A stretch of 64,000 nt of DNA from Bremerella volcania (lineage in GTDB: Bacteria; Planctomycetota; Planctomycetia; Pirellulales; Pirellulaceae): the NCBI RefSeq assembly GCF_007748115.1, contig NZ_CP036289.1, positions 6,138,001-6,202,000 of the forward strand. Reading direction: 5' to 3'. A program made the position numbers and the translations under genes. Positions 1-14,462 of this stretch are shown one piece after another. The notes under the pieces are model-generated. The model made no database searches. It had not been told where the DNA came from and saw nothing but the letters and a program-made list of their open reading frames with translations. How positions within the stretch are numbered: the stretch's first letter is position 1; each line of letters opens with the position of its first letter.

Positions 1-383
1 ATGCCAGGCACCATGTTGTGGGCCAACTGATTCCCCAGCGCGATAACCAAGTGATCGTACTTGAGTACTTCGGACCGTGGCACGCGGCCGGGAGAAAGCT
101 GCACGGTCATGTTGTCGACGTCGATCTTTTCGATCTGACGCGTGTACAGGACCACGCCTGGGGCGGTACGGCGAATGGGGCTGATGACGTGCAACTGCTC
201 GACCGCCCCTGAAACCACTTCGGGCAGAAGCGGCTGAAAGGTGATATAGTTCTCTTCGCTGACGAGAATCACTTCGACGTCCAGGTTCGCCTTGTGAAAG
301 CGTTTCGAGCGCCGAAGCAGTTCGCTCGCCGTATACACGCCGCCGAAGCCGCCACCGAGAATGATGATCCGTTTCTTTTCCAT
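1..383 (-). CDS. Type II NADH dehydrogenase-like FAD oxidoreductase (N-terminal part)
   Basis: Partial gene; the frame runs off the left edge, so only about 127 N-terminal residues are visible. The ATG is at 383 on the minus strand. Residues 5-16 form the FAD-binding beta-alpha-beta unit: hydrophobic strand then GGGFGGVY. It continues with a segment ending in FQPLLPEVVSG and then YDHLVIALG, both typical of single-subunit, membrane-associated NADH:quinone oxidoreductases (NDH-2), which pass electrons from NADH to quinone without pumping protons. Related pyridine nucleotide-disulfide oxidoreductases such as sulfide:quinone reductase share the first motif, so the substrate is inferred. The gene is divergent from the MBL-fold gene at 638, with about 250 bp between them that must hold both promoters. 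Confidence 0.8.
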   Translation of the reverse strand, partial: MEKKRIIILGGGFGGVYTASELLRRSKRFHKANLDVEVILVSEENYITFQPLLPEVVSGAVEQLHVISPIRRTAPGVVLYTRQIEKIDVDNMTVQLSPGRVPRSEVLKYDHLVIALGNQLAHNMVPG

Positions 384-637
384 CGAGTCTTCCGCTGCCT
401 GTGAAGAACTGCCGGGAGTGCAATCCGCCTTCGGTCGCCTATTGTAACCAGTTTATTCGTCACAATCGATTCGCGGCGCTTGCACCTGAAGAAAGCCCTT
501 TTTACAGTAAAAATGAGCGACTGGCGCGGCATCCTTTTGTTAATCCAACAACAAGATTCCGCTTCCGATCTTTCGCCACAACCACCACTTATCTGAGAAA
601 GAACCCGGCGCCGCCGCTGGCACTGGGAAATCGCCTA

Positions 638-1402
638 ATGAAGATTCGCCTGCTCATGCCGTCAGTCGATCATCAAAGTCGGCTGCAATTCGCGGTCTCG
701 GTCTTGATTGACGAGCACATCGCAATCGATACCGGCGGGCTCCCTTACCTGGGCTGCATTGACGCTCAGCGTGCCGTCGACCACGTGCTGCTCACCCATT
801 CGCACATCGATCATATTGGCGGGCTGCCCCTGTTTCTCGATAACATCTATGCGCCTTCGCTTGAGTGCCCGGCGGTGTATGCAGGCGAGGCGACGTGGAA
901 CTGTCTGGAAGACCATGTCTTCAACGACCAGGTCTGGCCAGACCTCCAGCGTATTGCCGGTACCGAATTCCCTTTCTACCGGAAGCAGATCCTCGACCCG
1001 CACCGCCCGGTCAAGATTGCCGATTACCAGGTCACGCCGATTCCACTGGAGCACATCGTTCCGACGCTTGGGTACGTGTTCGAATCGGAAAACGGCACCG
1101 CGCTGTTTGCCTGGGATACGGCTCCGTTTTTGGAGTTCGACAAGATCGTTCAGTCGATTCCGAACTTGAAGATCATTTTCCTCGACGCCAGCTTCCCCAA
1201 CCAAATGCAGTGGCTGGCCGAAAAGAGTTTGCATACGACGCCAGGGCAATTCAAACGACAGATCGAACACGTCGCCCCCGACGTACGCATCGTCGCCGTG
1301 CATCTGAAGCCAGGCTTCCACGATCAGGTTTCTGAAGAACTAAAGGCGTTGGGCATGCCCAATGTGGAAGTTGCCTGCCATGATGCGGTGTACGAGATTT
1401 AG
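638..1402 (+). CDS. MBL-fold metallo-hydrolase, class II phosphodiesterase-like
   Basis: 254 residues from the ATG at 638. The frame stays open back to 401, but the first 79 codons of that longer version are low-quality sequence and lie in the divergent promoter region. The metal-binding motif HSHIDH is at residues 54-59 (H54, H56, D58, H59), preceded by an AIDTGG turn, as in the metallo-beta-lactamase fold. The following GGLPLFLDNIY resembles class II cyclic-nucleotide phosphodiesterases and tRNase Z-type hydrolases, so a phosphodiester substrate is plausible but unproven. Residues near 167-172 (LEHIVPTLG) and the late AVHLKPG segment would supply further metal-ligand histidines. It stands alone, divergent from the NDH-2 gene and convergent with the DapA-like gene. 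Confidence 0.75.
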   Translation: MKIRLLMPSVDHQSRLQFAVSVLIDEHIAIDTGGLPYLGCIDAQRAVDHVLLTHSHIDHIGGLPLFLDNIYAPSLECPAVYAGEATWNCLEDHVFNDQVWPDLQRIAGTEFPFYRKQILDPHRPVKIADYQVTPIPLEHIVPTLGYVFESENGTALFAWDTAPFLEFDKIVQSIPNLKIIFLDASFPNQMQWLAEKSLHTTPGQFKRQIEHVAPDVRIVAVHLKPGFHDQVSEELKALGMPNVEVACHDAVYEI

Positions 1403-1422
1403 CCGTTCGCAACGAGTGGCAG

Positions 1423-2481
1423 CTACGCGTACAACTCCGCCAATCGATCGTGGTACGGCCCGTCTCCCATCAAGTCTAAGCTCTTCGCTAATCGCTTTTG
1501 ATCCGACTTGCGTGGCAGGTTTTCGAGTGCGGTGAGGACCTTCTCGACCTTCTCGGTATCTAGGCTCGAGGTCAGCGGCAGACCCAGGCCCATGATGAAC
1601 TTGGCGCGCTGCAAGTCGGCGAACTTCGTGGGATCGTCCTGCATGGCTTCGAAGAGCGCGGTGACCGCCTTCTGAGCCAGGGCCAGTTCGTCCCAGTCGT
1701 GCTCTTTGGCCGCTTCCAACATGTACAAGTATTGATAGACGGCGAACGACATCGGCCCCGACGTCACCCCGACGCGCTGCTTGTTCTCGATGTTCGAGCG
1801 CGGGCCTTCGCTGAGTGCCTGAGCCAAATGGGGGTCCCATCCCTGGACGATCTTCAGTTTCGACAGTCGTGGGCTGAGGAGGTACTCGCGCGTGCTCGCC
1901 AAGTAATCGGCCTCGGTGATCTTGGCCGCGACGATCTTATCGCCACCCGGCAGATCGAGTAGCTTTTCGGTCGCGGATGCCGGCAGGGGAACGCCACTCA
2001 CGTCGGGAATAGAGTAAACGCCTACGGCCATGCCGGCCTCGGCGATCATCTCGACCAGCGGACGCATGTTCTCGACAATCTGCGTGTCGGTGGCATGGGC
2101 AGGCAAGTTCGTGCCGGGACGAATGAAGACCACCGGATAGGCATGTTCCCGTAAAATTGCCACCAGCTTGTGGTTGGCCTCTTCGCCATCTTCGGGGCGG
2201 AGCAGGGCCATGCGCACCAGCGATCGAGCGTTGGCCTGGGCTGCGACCTCGAACCAACGCTCCAGTTCTTCGACCGTCCGCAAGTGACCGTGCCCAGTGG
2301 AAGCGGCGAGCAATACGGCTTCGGCGCCCGCGCCGGCAAGCTTCTCGAGATAGCTCACCAGTCGCTTCTCATCGAGCTTTCGCCGCGGCAAATCACCACA
2401 GGTCGGATCGAAGCAGGCCACCGTGGCAGCGGGATAGTTGTCGATGGGACTCGCAAAAATCTTCTGGGCAAGATCATTCAT
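1423..2481 (-). CDS. Dihydrodipicolinate synthase (DapA) family aldolase
   Basis: 352 residues from the ATG at 2481; the TTG at 2499 would add six residues and has no better ribosome site. It has the class I aldolase TIM barrel of the DapA/NanA family: YSIP at 156-159 supplies the active-site tyrosine, and VAAKITE near 184-190 holds the Schiff-base lysine, K187. The GTNLPAH and STGHGHL loops do not match the TGE/TTGE pyruvate-binding loop of true DapA well. At about 350 residues it is longer than DapA (about 290). I therefore call the family only; a sugar-acid or amino-acid-derived aldolase is as likely as lysine synthesis. It is separated from gltD by a terminator hairpin, so it is probably transcribed on its own. 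Confidence 0.75.
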   Translation of the reverse strand: MNDLAQKIFASPIDNYPAATVACFDPTCGDLPRRKLDEKRLVSYLEKLAGAGAEAVLLAASTGHGHLRTVEELERWFEVAAQANARSLVRMALLRPEDGEEANHKLVAILREHAYPVVFIRPGTNLPAHATDTQIVENMRPLVEMIAEAGMAVGVYSIPDVSGVPLPASATEKLLDLPGGDKIVAAKITEADYLASTREYLLSPRLSKLKIVQGWDPHLAQALSEGPRSNIENKQRVGVTSGPMSFAVYQYLYMLEAAKEHDWDELALAQKAVTALFEAMQDDPTKFADLQRAKFIMGLGLPLTSSLDTEKVEKVLTALENLPRKSDQKRLAKSLDLMGDGPYHDRLAELYA

Positions 2482-2500
2482 GGGGGCACACTCGGGCAAT

Positions 2501-2533
2501 AAAAAAGGGTGAGTCGATTTTGGCGACTCACCC
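2501..2533 (-). terminator. Intrinsic terminator downstream of gltBD
   Basis: A perfect 10-bp stem (2507-2516 pairing with 2524-2533) with a 7-nt loop is followed on the minus strand by six T residues (2506-2501). It lies between gltD and the DapA-like gene and should stop minus-strand transcripts coming from gltBD. The T tract ends only 19 nt before the next start codon, so the DapA-like gene must either use read-through or a promoter inside the hairpin region. Confidence 0.8.
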
Positions 2534-2592
2534 TAGCTTAGAGCATATGAGGTGAAATGAAACACCTTGCTTGTTTTGGTCAGGCGAAGGAG

Positions 2593-2630
2593 CCCCTCAC
2601 CCTAGCCCTCTCCCCTCAGGGGCGAGGGGA
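2593..2630. repeat. REP-like GC-rich palindromic element
   Basis: A C-rich run followed by an imperfect hairpin: 2606-2615 pairs with 2619-2628 (9 of 10 bp, 3-nt loop). The layout, CCCTCACCCTAGCCCTCTCC then the complementary arm, is that of short dispersed palindromes which often yield spurious PHPSPLP-type peptides. It sits between gltD and its terminator, the usual intergenic setting for such elements. Only one clear copy is in the window; 50881-50906 may be a degenerate relative. Confidence 0.55.
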
Positions 2631-2668
2631 CTAATTCTCGTTTCTCTGATGAGAAACTTGTTGCCTGC

Positions 2669-8735
<6,067 letters not shown>

Positions 8736-8868
8736 GGTTCTACCTTCTTCTAGCTAAAACTTCGGGCCGCACGCCCGGATGTCTTCAGTGGGGTGTTGGA
8801 TCTAGTCGGTAGACAAGATCTCCGCAGGCTTATTCCCCGGGAGACTTTGTCTTCGAGCGGGGAACGTT

Positions 8869-9867
8869 TTAAGTGCGTGCCGAAACTCCGTTTTCAAGAT
8901 CACTATTGGCGTCGGCAGCTTCCTCGTCGGTGAAGTTGGCCGCTACCGGTTTGACTTCCGCCTCGGAGCCATCGGCATCCGAGTTATCTGCTTTCTCATG
9001 CAGCAATTGAATGAAACGGCGAGCCGTCTTCCCTAACTCTTTCCCTTGCCGGGTCACGATCCCCAGCGGACGGAACAGGGGGGCTCCTTCGATAGGCACC
9101 GCCACGAGCGAACCGGTTTCCAATTCACGTGTTACCGTGTCGATTGGCAACAATCCAAAACCGGCATCGATCTCGATGGCCCGCTTAATCGTCTCGATGT
9201 TGTCAAATTCCATGACAACTTGAACGTCGGCCCCGGCAGAGGAGAGCACGAAGTCGATTTCGCGACGAATCTGCAAACGGGTATCGAAGCCCACCATGCG
9301 GCGGCCATCGAGTTCGTCAAGCCAGATCGTTTCCCGATTGGCTAGTTCGCAGCCAGGGGCGCAGACGAGGAACATCGGTTCCTCTCGCCACATATCGACT
9401 TTGATGCTCTTGGATGTCTTTGGGTAGCTAACCAATCCAAAGTCGACCTGATCGGTCTCGACCAACTGCACCACCGTGTCGGGATGATGATATTGGAGAC
9501 GTACATTCGCTTTGGGATGCTTGCCTAGGAATTCCTGCACGCAGGCATTCATATGGCTGAGACCTACGGAATAGATCGAAGCAATGGTTACCTGTCCGGC
9601 AAGCTCCTTATGGAACGTGCGGACGTCCTCTTCCAAGGCGTAATATCGCTGAACCAGTTGACGGCAGCCTTGGTAGTAGAGTTCGCCTTCGGCAGTCGGA
9701 ACCAAGGGACGCTTTGAGCGATCGATCAACTTCACCCCCAGACGTTCCTCCAATTGGTGCACGACCTGGCTTGCGCCAGATTGCGAAATGCCGTTCTCGT
9801 CCGCAGCTCTTGAAAAGCTGCGCTGACCGACAACGTCGCAGAACACCTTGAGGGACTTTACGTGCAT
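8869..9867 (-). CDS. LysR-family transcriptional regulator
   Basis: 332 residues. The N-terminal winged helix-turn-helix spans about residues 1-60 (SFSRAADENGISQSGASQVV, then LEERLGVKLIDRS), a standard LysR reader. The effector-binding domain from about 90 to 290 contains the periplasmic-binding-protein-like segments VRLQYHHPDTVVQLV and GFGLLPIDTV. It differs from many LysR proteins in a C-terminal tail of about 40 residues rich in Asp, Glu and Ala. It points the same way as gltB, 133 bp upstream, rather than divergently as LysR genes usually do. Control of gltBD is a reasonable guess from position only. Confidence 0.88.
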   Translation of the reverse strand: MHVKSLKVFCDVVGQRSFSRAADENGISQSGASQVVHQLEERLGVKLIDRSKRPLVPTAEGELYYQGCRQLVQRYYALEEDVRTFHKELAGQVTIASIYSVGLSHMNACVQEFLGKHPKANVRLQYHHPDTVVQLVETDQVDFGLVSYPKTSKSIKVDMWREEPMFLVCAPGCELANRETIWLDELDGRRMVGFDTRLQIRREIDFVLSSAGADVQVVMEFDNIETIKRAIEIDAGFGLLPIDTVTRELETGSLVAVPIEGAPLFRPLGIVTRQGKELGKTARRFIQLLHEKADNSDADGSEAEVKPVAANFTDEEAADANSDLENGVSART

Positions 9868-10328
9868 AAACGTCTTCAGGAAGTGAAGGGGGAACTATGC
9901 GGAATTTAGATACTGGTGAAATCCAAGATTAAAATCCAAAATGTAAGGTTATTGATCCCAGCCCCCAACGTCAAGCATGTCGAGGTTTAATTTCCCTAAG
10001 TTTGCAACCGATAAAAAGCAGCAATTCACGTAAGTTGTGATGTGGTCATAAATTAGCCACGCAAGATGCAGCCCATTATCCGCCCTCTTCGGGGAATAGC
10101 TGCGTGTTATTTTCCGTTAAGGTTTGGCGCCTTGAAAAGTGCTAGCAGTTATCGGCGCATGAAAAAGGCACGTACTGGGACGTGCCTTACATTACGGAGG
10201 CTGAACTTAGGGTACCCTGCATCTGATGCTGAGTGAAACGTACGGCAGGTTTTGTCAGGAAAACATGGCCGTAAAAATAGAAATTAGCGCAGCCTGCGCA
10301 CACATACGACTTCGCGCAGATTGTGTTT
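9868..10328. other. Gene-free region between LysR gene and cyclophilin gene
   Basis: 461 bp with no credible coding frame. It must contain the promoter of the LysR gene at its left end. The only structure I see is the terminator hairpin at 10162-10188 for the cyclophilin transcript. The left half is AT-rich compared with the flanking genes. Confidence 0.6.
10162..10188 (-). terminator. Intrinsic terminator of the exported cyclophilin gene
   Basis: A perfect 9-bp stem (10165-10173 with 10180-10188), 6-nt loop, then five T residues on the minus strand. It is about 140 nt downstream of the cyclophilin stop codon. The sequence past the T tract reads CATGCGCC, the same as past the tRNA-Arg terminator at 52906-52935. 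Confidence 0.75.
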
Positions 10329-11462
10329 CTACGGCGCTTTGTTGGGAACATACTGGTGATCGCGCTTGCGGATCACTTCGGCCTTCAGAATTCGATCGGC
10401 AGTCGGTACCGAAAGTCCGCCAGGTTCGCGACGGGTGAGCTTGGAAAGAACGTCCTTCCCTTCGATCACGCGGCCAAACACGGTGTGCTTACCATCGAGA
10501 TGCGGCGTTGCCTGGAAGGTCAGGAAGAACTGGGACCCGCCGGTATTCTTACCAGCGTGAGCCATGCTGAGGGTGCCTGAAAAGTGATCTCGGGCATCCT
10601 TGTTGTAGCATTCGCAGAAGATATGGTATCCAGGTCCGCCGCTTCCATCTCCCTGGGGATCGCCCCCTTGAGCCATGAAGTGAGGTAGAACCCGGTGGAA
10701 GGGAAGGCCATCGTAAAACTTCTTCTCGACCAGATTCACGAAGTTGCCGACCGTGTCGGGTGCCTCGTTCTCGTAAAGTTCTATTACCATGTCTCCCTGG
10801 CTGGTCGACATCTTCACGCGGGGAAGATCGTCCGCTTCGGCTTCCTTCTTCCGCAGTTCTTCCTCGCGGGCCCACTTTTCCTTAAGCTCGGTCGCCATGA
10901 CTCCATTCTGGCCGACGCGATCATCGATCGGCAGCATCTTTTCCTTCAGCTTCTTGAATGCCGTTTCAGCTTCTTCGAAGTGGTCGGTCCCGAAGGCGGC
11001 GACGACCTGATCGGCCAGCAGTTCGTTTTCGTCGAACCCATTGTCCAGCAGCAGGTGGACCAGGCGATAACCGCGTGGGTAGTCATCCTTTTCCAGGGCG
11101 TCGGCCAAGACCTTAGCCAGAAAGAGCTTCGCGTCTTGATCGTCCGGCGAGGCTTTCAAACGCTGAACCGCGGCATCCTCAATCTTCGGCAACAAAGCCA
11201 TCCCTTGATCCAGGACTTCGCTGTACTCCTTGCGGAGCTTGGGCAGGTCTTTCTCCGGTGCCAGTCGATAGGCTTGTTGAATCCGGCGAAGCTCGGTGAT
11301 GATCACCTTCCACTCCCCCATCATTTTGTCGAAATCGTCTTTTTCCCCAGCAGTGGCAGGCGCTTCGGCCTCGGCTGCCGCCCCGTCCGAAGCCTGGGCC
11401 AAGAGCGTGGCGGGAACGAAACCAATCAACAGTAAGGCGAAACATAACATTCGGGCAGGCAT
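10329..11462 (-). CDS. Exported cyclophilin-type peptidyl-prolyl isomerase
   Basis: 377 residues. Residues 1-22 are a signal peptide (hydrophobic LCFALLLIGFVPATLLAQA). Residues 40-210 are helical and TPR-like, with many charged residues, and match no named family I recognise. The cyclophilin domain covers about 215-370, with FHRV at 255-258, FMAQGGDPQGDGSGGPGY, the GGSQFF segment and the HTVFGRV strand, all typical of active isomerases. It should catalyse proline cis-trans isomerisation outside the cytoplasm. An AGGAG ribosome site lies about 9 nt upstream of the ATG at 11462. A second, cytosolic cyclophilin is at 59498. Confidence 0.9.
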   Translation of the reverse strand: MPARMLCFALLLIGFVPATLLAQASDGAAAEAEAPATAGEKDDFDKMMGEWKVIITELRRIQQAYRLAPEKDLPKLRKEYSEVLDQGMALLPKIEDAAVQRLKASPDDQDAKLFLAKVLADALEKDDYPRGYRLVHLLLDNGFDENELLADQVVAAFGTDHFEEAETAFKKLKEKMLPIDDRVGQNGVMATELKEKWAREEELRKKEAEADDLPRVKMSTSQGDMVIELYENEAPDTVGNFVNLVEKKFYDGLPFHRVLPHFMAQGGDPQGDGSGGPGYHIFCECYNKDARDHFSGTLSMAHAGKNTGGSQFFLTFQATPHLDGKHTVFGRVIEGKDVLSKLTRREPGGLSVPTADRILKAEVIRKRDHQYVPNKAP

Positions 11463-11597
11463 TCAACGAACTCCTATTTCACTGCAAGCCCTGTCAGGGC
11501 GCATCTGGGGGGGCGAACTCAATCTCCCGATTCTTTAGTACCGCTGGCCAGGGGTCAAGCAGCGGTAAGCCAGTTTAGGTAGGTAACGGCCAGGAAT

Positions 11598-12170
11598 TCA
11601 CTTCATCTTGAAGACCGCACGCCAACCGGTCACGTGCGGCAAGGCTTCGGCGAAACGCTCGCTATGCTCCTGGACCGGCTCGACCGTGTAAAAGACGTCT
11701 GGCTTGAGAAACTTCACGATCTTCAGCAGCTTGCCGACCTCTCGTCGCGAGCAACGCACATAGATCAGATCGACCGGACCTTCGACACCTTCCCCCTCGA
11801 AGGTCGTCGCCCGATAGCCGCTTTTCCGCAAGGCTCTCACGATTTCGGCATCTTCTTCCGGGGCAATAATTCGAACCACCACCGAACCCAAAGCCAATCG
11901 TCGCTCGAGACCAATCCCAACGGCGTTCCCCAACGCGAATCCACCGGCATAGGCGACCATCAAAATGGGACTGTCCGAGACTCCCATGATGACCTGCGAT
12001 AGGGCTGCGATCCAAATCAGAACTTCAAAGAACCCTAACATGACCGATAGGCCCATCCGCCCTTGAACGACACAGATCGTGCGCAAGGTCCCAATGGACA
12101 CGTCGACCATCCGAATCAGGAAGATCAACAGCGCCAAAACCCAGGGAGAAAGTTCCGAAAGCCATTCCAT
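11598..12170 (-). CDS. UPF0316 family membrane protein (DUF5698 + DUF2179)
   Basis: 190 residues from the ATG at 12170; the longer frame to 12260 adds 30 non-conserved residues. Three transmembrane helices occupy about 8-90 (WVLALLIFLIRMVDVSIGTL opens the first). The cytosolic C-terminal part, about 95-185, is a DUF2179-type alpha/beta domain (VVVRIIAPEEDAEIVRALRK, then YVRCSRREVGKLLKIVK). The order TM region then DUF2179 is that of the UPF0316/YebE group of unknown function. It is a single gene with about 130 bp before the cyclophilin gene. Confidence 0.8.
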   Translation of the reverse strand: MEWLSELSPWVLALLIFLIRMVDVSIGTLRTICVVQGRMGLSVMLGFFEVLIWIAALSQVIMGVSDSPILMVAYAGGFALGNAVGIGLERRLALGSVVVRIIAPEEDAEIVRALRKSGYRATTFEGEGVEGPVDLIYVRCSRREVGKLLKIVKFLKPDVFYTVEPVQEHSERFAEALPHVTGWRAVFKMK

Positions 12171-12498
12171 TTGACGACGACCGATGGGGTGTGAACCGAA
12201 ATTGAAGCGACATATTCTATCGCCGGCCTGGTCGTCCGGGGATAGCAGAAAACCGGGCATGTTTTCGGAAGACGGCCACCCGTATCCAACGGTTCACCGC
12301 GACCTGCCAGAGTAAGAAGTTTTTCGAAATTTGTGCGCATTGAGTAAGAACGCCATTCGATGTCCGCAAAATGGTCGACTGCTCATCGAAAGGGTCGAAA
12401 AGGGGACTAGAATCGCGCTTCAGACACCGTTGGCTGGCGCCGGCGCGAACGGTTCGATTCAGCCCGTCTCAATCCATTTAAAACGATCGGAGGTCCCG
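12171..12498. other. Divergent promoter region without genes
   Basis: 328 bp between the UPF0316 gene and the phosphoesterase gene, which point away from each other. A TAGAAT hexamer at 12408-12413 could be a -10 element for the plus-strand gene, but no convincing -35 box goes with it. I see no other structure. Confidence 0.45.
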
Positions 12499-13431
12499 AT
12501 GTCTCTCTTACGTCGCTCTTTCCTACAGACTTTGTTTGGTGGCAGCCTGGCCATGACCGGCGGCATTGCCTTGGCCGAGGAATCCAACTCGACTGCTTCG
12601 ACAACCGATCGCCCCTTCACGGCTGCCTTCCTGACCGATACCCATCAGCCAGCCGGCAACGGAGAAGTCATGAAGAAGGTCGAACGGCTCCTGACTGAGA
12701 TCCAATCCCGCGAAGAAGCCCCTGGGCTGTTCGTCTTTGGCGGAGACAACGTCATGGCCGTCGATGGGGGCCAATCGGACCAACAGACCGACGTCCAATT
12801 CCAGCAGTGGAAAGAGAACGTCATCGACCGGCTGATGGTGCCCAGCGTCAGTTGCATCGGCAATCACGACATCCGCTGGAAAGACCACGCCAAAGACCAA
12901 CCGGAAAGCTACCAGGAAAAGAAGCGCGCTGTCGAAACGTTCGGCATGCCGTCAAGATACTATGCGGCCGAGCATGGCGGTTGGCAGTTCTTTCTGCTCG
13001 ATACGTTCCAGTATCAGGGATGCGAGATCGACGAGGCTCAGTGGAAGTGGTTCGAGGAAGAACTTGCCAAGAGCGACAAGCCAGCCTGCGTCGTCACCCA
13101 TGCACCATTGATGTCGGTGACGCACTTCTACGAACCATCCACCGACAAGGGACTGGGCAAAGGATACGTCGTGCCGTCGGGATGGTCGCCTCAGAGACTG
13201 GCCGACCTGCGCACCCTGTTCCGCAAGCACCCTCGCGTGAAGCTGTGCCTGAGCGGACACATGCACACGGTCGATCGCGTCGACGTCGACGATACGACGT
13301 ATATCTGCGGTGGAGCGGTCAGCGGGAACTGGTGGGGCGGAAAAGAATACCTGGGCTGTCCAGCCTGCTGGATCGAATTGAAGCTTTACCCCGATGGCAG
13401 CTGGTCGCACGAGCGGCACGCTTGGAGCTAA
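12499..13431 (+). CDS. Tat-exported calcineurin-like metallophosphoesterase
   Basis: 310 residues from the ATG at 12499, which has a GGAGG site 6 nt upstream; the frame is open to 12331 but the extra part lacks a ribosome site. A twin-arginine signal opens the protein (LRRSFLQTLFGG, then a hydrophobic stretch to ALAEE), so it is probably exported folded. The metallophosphoesterase motifs are in order: DTH at 47-49, GGDN, GNHD, THAP and GHMH, giving a full two-metal site. The substrate is unknown; the family includes phosphatases and cyclic-nucleotide phosphodiesterases. Its stop codon overlaps that of the convergent EEP gene by 4 bp. Confidence 0.85.
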   Translation: MSLLRRSFLQTLFGGSLAMTGGIALAEESNSTASTTDRPFTAAFLTDTHQPAGNGEVMKKVERLLTEIQSREEAPGLFVFGGDNVMAVDGGQSDQQTDVQFQQWKENVIDRLMVPSVSCIGNHDIRWKDHAKDQPESYQEKKRAVETFGMPSRYYAAEHGGWQFFLLDTFQYQGCEIDEAQWKWFEEELAKSDKPACVVTHAPLMSVTHFYEPSTDKGLGKGYVVPSGWSPQRLADLRTLFRKHPRVKLCLSGHMHTVDRVDVDDTTYICGGAVSGNWWGGKEYLGCPACWIELKLYPDGSWSHERHAWS

Positions 13432-14462
13432 TCCGAGAAGTCTCCCTCGCCACGGGCAACTCGGCTGACCGTGACCGTCACGCTGCGGTGATCGGAGCCC
13501 ATCGGACCGCCGACGCTTCGCCCCCAGTAAGTTAAGTCATCGCTGATAAAAACGTGATCGAGCGAAAGGCCCAGCGGAAAGAGCGGCAGGACATACCAGG
13601 TGGGGGTCACGTTGAATGAAAGCTCGGTTCTTCGCAAACCGCTGGCTAGTTCAAAGTCATGAAAGAAGGGAGACCAGGGGGTCAAATTGAAATCGCCCAG
13701 GACGATCGTCGGCAGCCCCTCGAATTCCGGCTCTGGGTTTTGAACTCTCCTGGCCAACATTCGCAGGTGTTCATTGCGCGAGCGAAAGCCGCGGTCGCCC
13801 GTTGGGGGCAATGGATGCGTTCCGATGACTCGATATGACGCTCCTTTCACATCCACGACGGCTTCGATCGAAGCAATCCCTTCATTCAGGCGAAAGATTC
13901 GCGAATGCGTGATGGGGTAACGCGAGTACAGCCCCATGCCAAAGTTCCCCCGGTCGTCCGGATGAACGACCTGGTACGCGTAATCTGCTTTCGTGGCCGC
14001 TTCAATTTCCGCCGCCCACGCGGAATCGATTTCTAACACGACGAAGACGTCGGGATCGTCACGCAGGATTTCCGTTAGTGCCAGGTCGAAGTTTCGATTG
14101 CTCGAGAGCACGTTACCAACCGAAACTTTCATCACTTGCCGGAGGTCGGGCGATCCGCCAACACGTTCTAACCCAGGCAAAAACCATGGCGCATGCACGA
14201 GGAAACAAGCCACGGGAACGGAAAGCCAGACCCACCGTCGGTAGATCGCACAGATGGCCACCAAAACCAAGGCCACAAGAGCTTGCTGAACCCGTAGGTT
14301 CGCTAGAAGATCCCAGATCCAATAGATGCGAGCAAAGCCTGATAGAAGAGTTGCCGCTGCAAGCAGGACGACCAACAAGCAAGAGTAACGCCAAAGACGA
14401 GCAATAAGGAATTGCTTCCACGACCTCGCAGCTTGTGACTCGGTCGTTTCACCGGCGATCAC
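13428..14462 (-). CDS. Membrane-anchored endonuclease/exonuclease/phosphatase family protein
   Basis: 344 residues from a GTG at 14462 that overlaps the TGA of the sigma-54 activator gene as GTGA, the usual coupling arrangement; the longer frame to 14552 would overlap that gene by 94 bp. The N-terminal 100 residues carry about three transmembrane helices (for example CLLVVLLAAATLLSGFARIY). The EEP catalytic domain follows: VVLEID with the metal-binding Glu, YSRYPI, GTHPLPP, GDFNLTPWSP and a terminal GSDHRSV. This fold hydrolyses phosphodiester or phosphomonoester bonds and is probably placed outside the membrane. The substrate is unknown. Confidence 0.85.
   Translation of the reverse strand: MIAGETTESQAARSWKQFLIARLWRYSCLLVVLLAAATLLSGFARIYWIWDLLANLRVQQALVALVLVAICAIYRRWVWLSVPVACFLVHAPWFLPGLERVGGSPDLRQVMKVSVGNVLSSNRNFDLALTEILRDDPDVFVVLEIDSAWAAEIEAATKADYAYQVVHPDDRGNFGMGLYSRYPITHSRIFRLNEGIASIEAVVDVKGASYRVIGTHPLPPTGDRGFRSRNEHLRMLARRVQNPEPEFEGLPTIVLGDFNLTPWSPFFHDFELASGLRRTELSFNVTPTWYVLPLFPLGLSLDHVFISDDLTYWGRSVGGPMGSDHRSVTVTVSRVARGEGDFSD

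Noticed and set aside
401-637. N-terminal extension of the MBL-fold protein
   Set aside because: Composition is not protein-like and it fills the promoter gap to the divergent NDH-2 gene; the ATG at 638 fits the conserved start.
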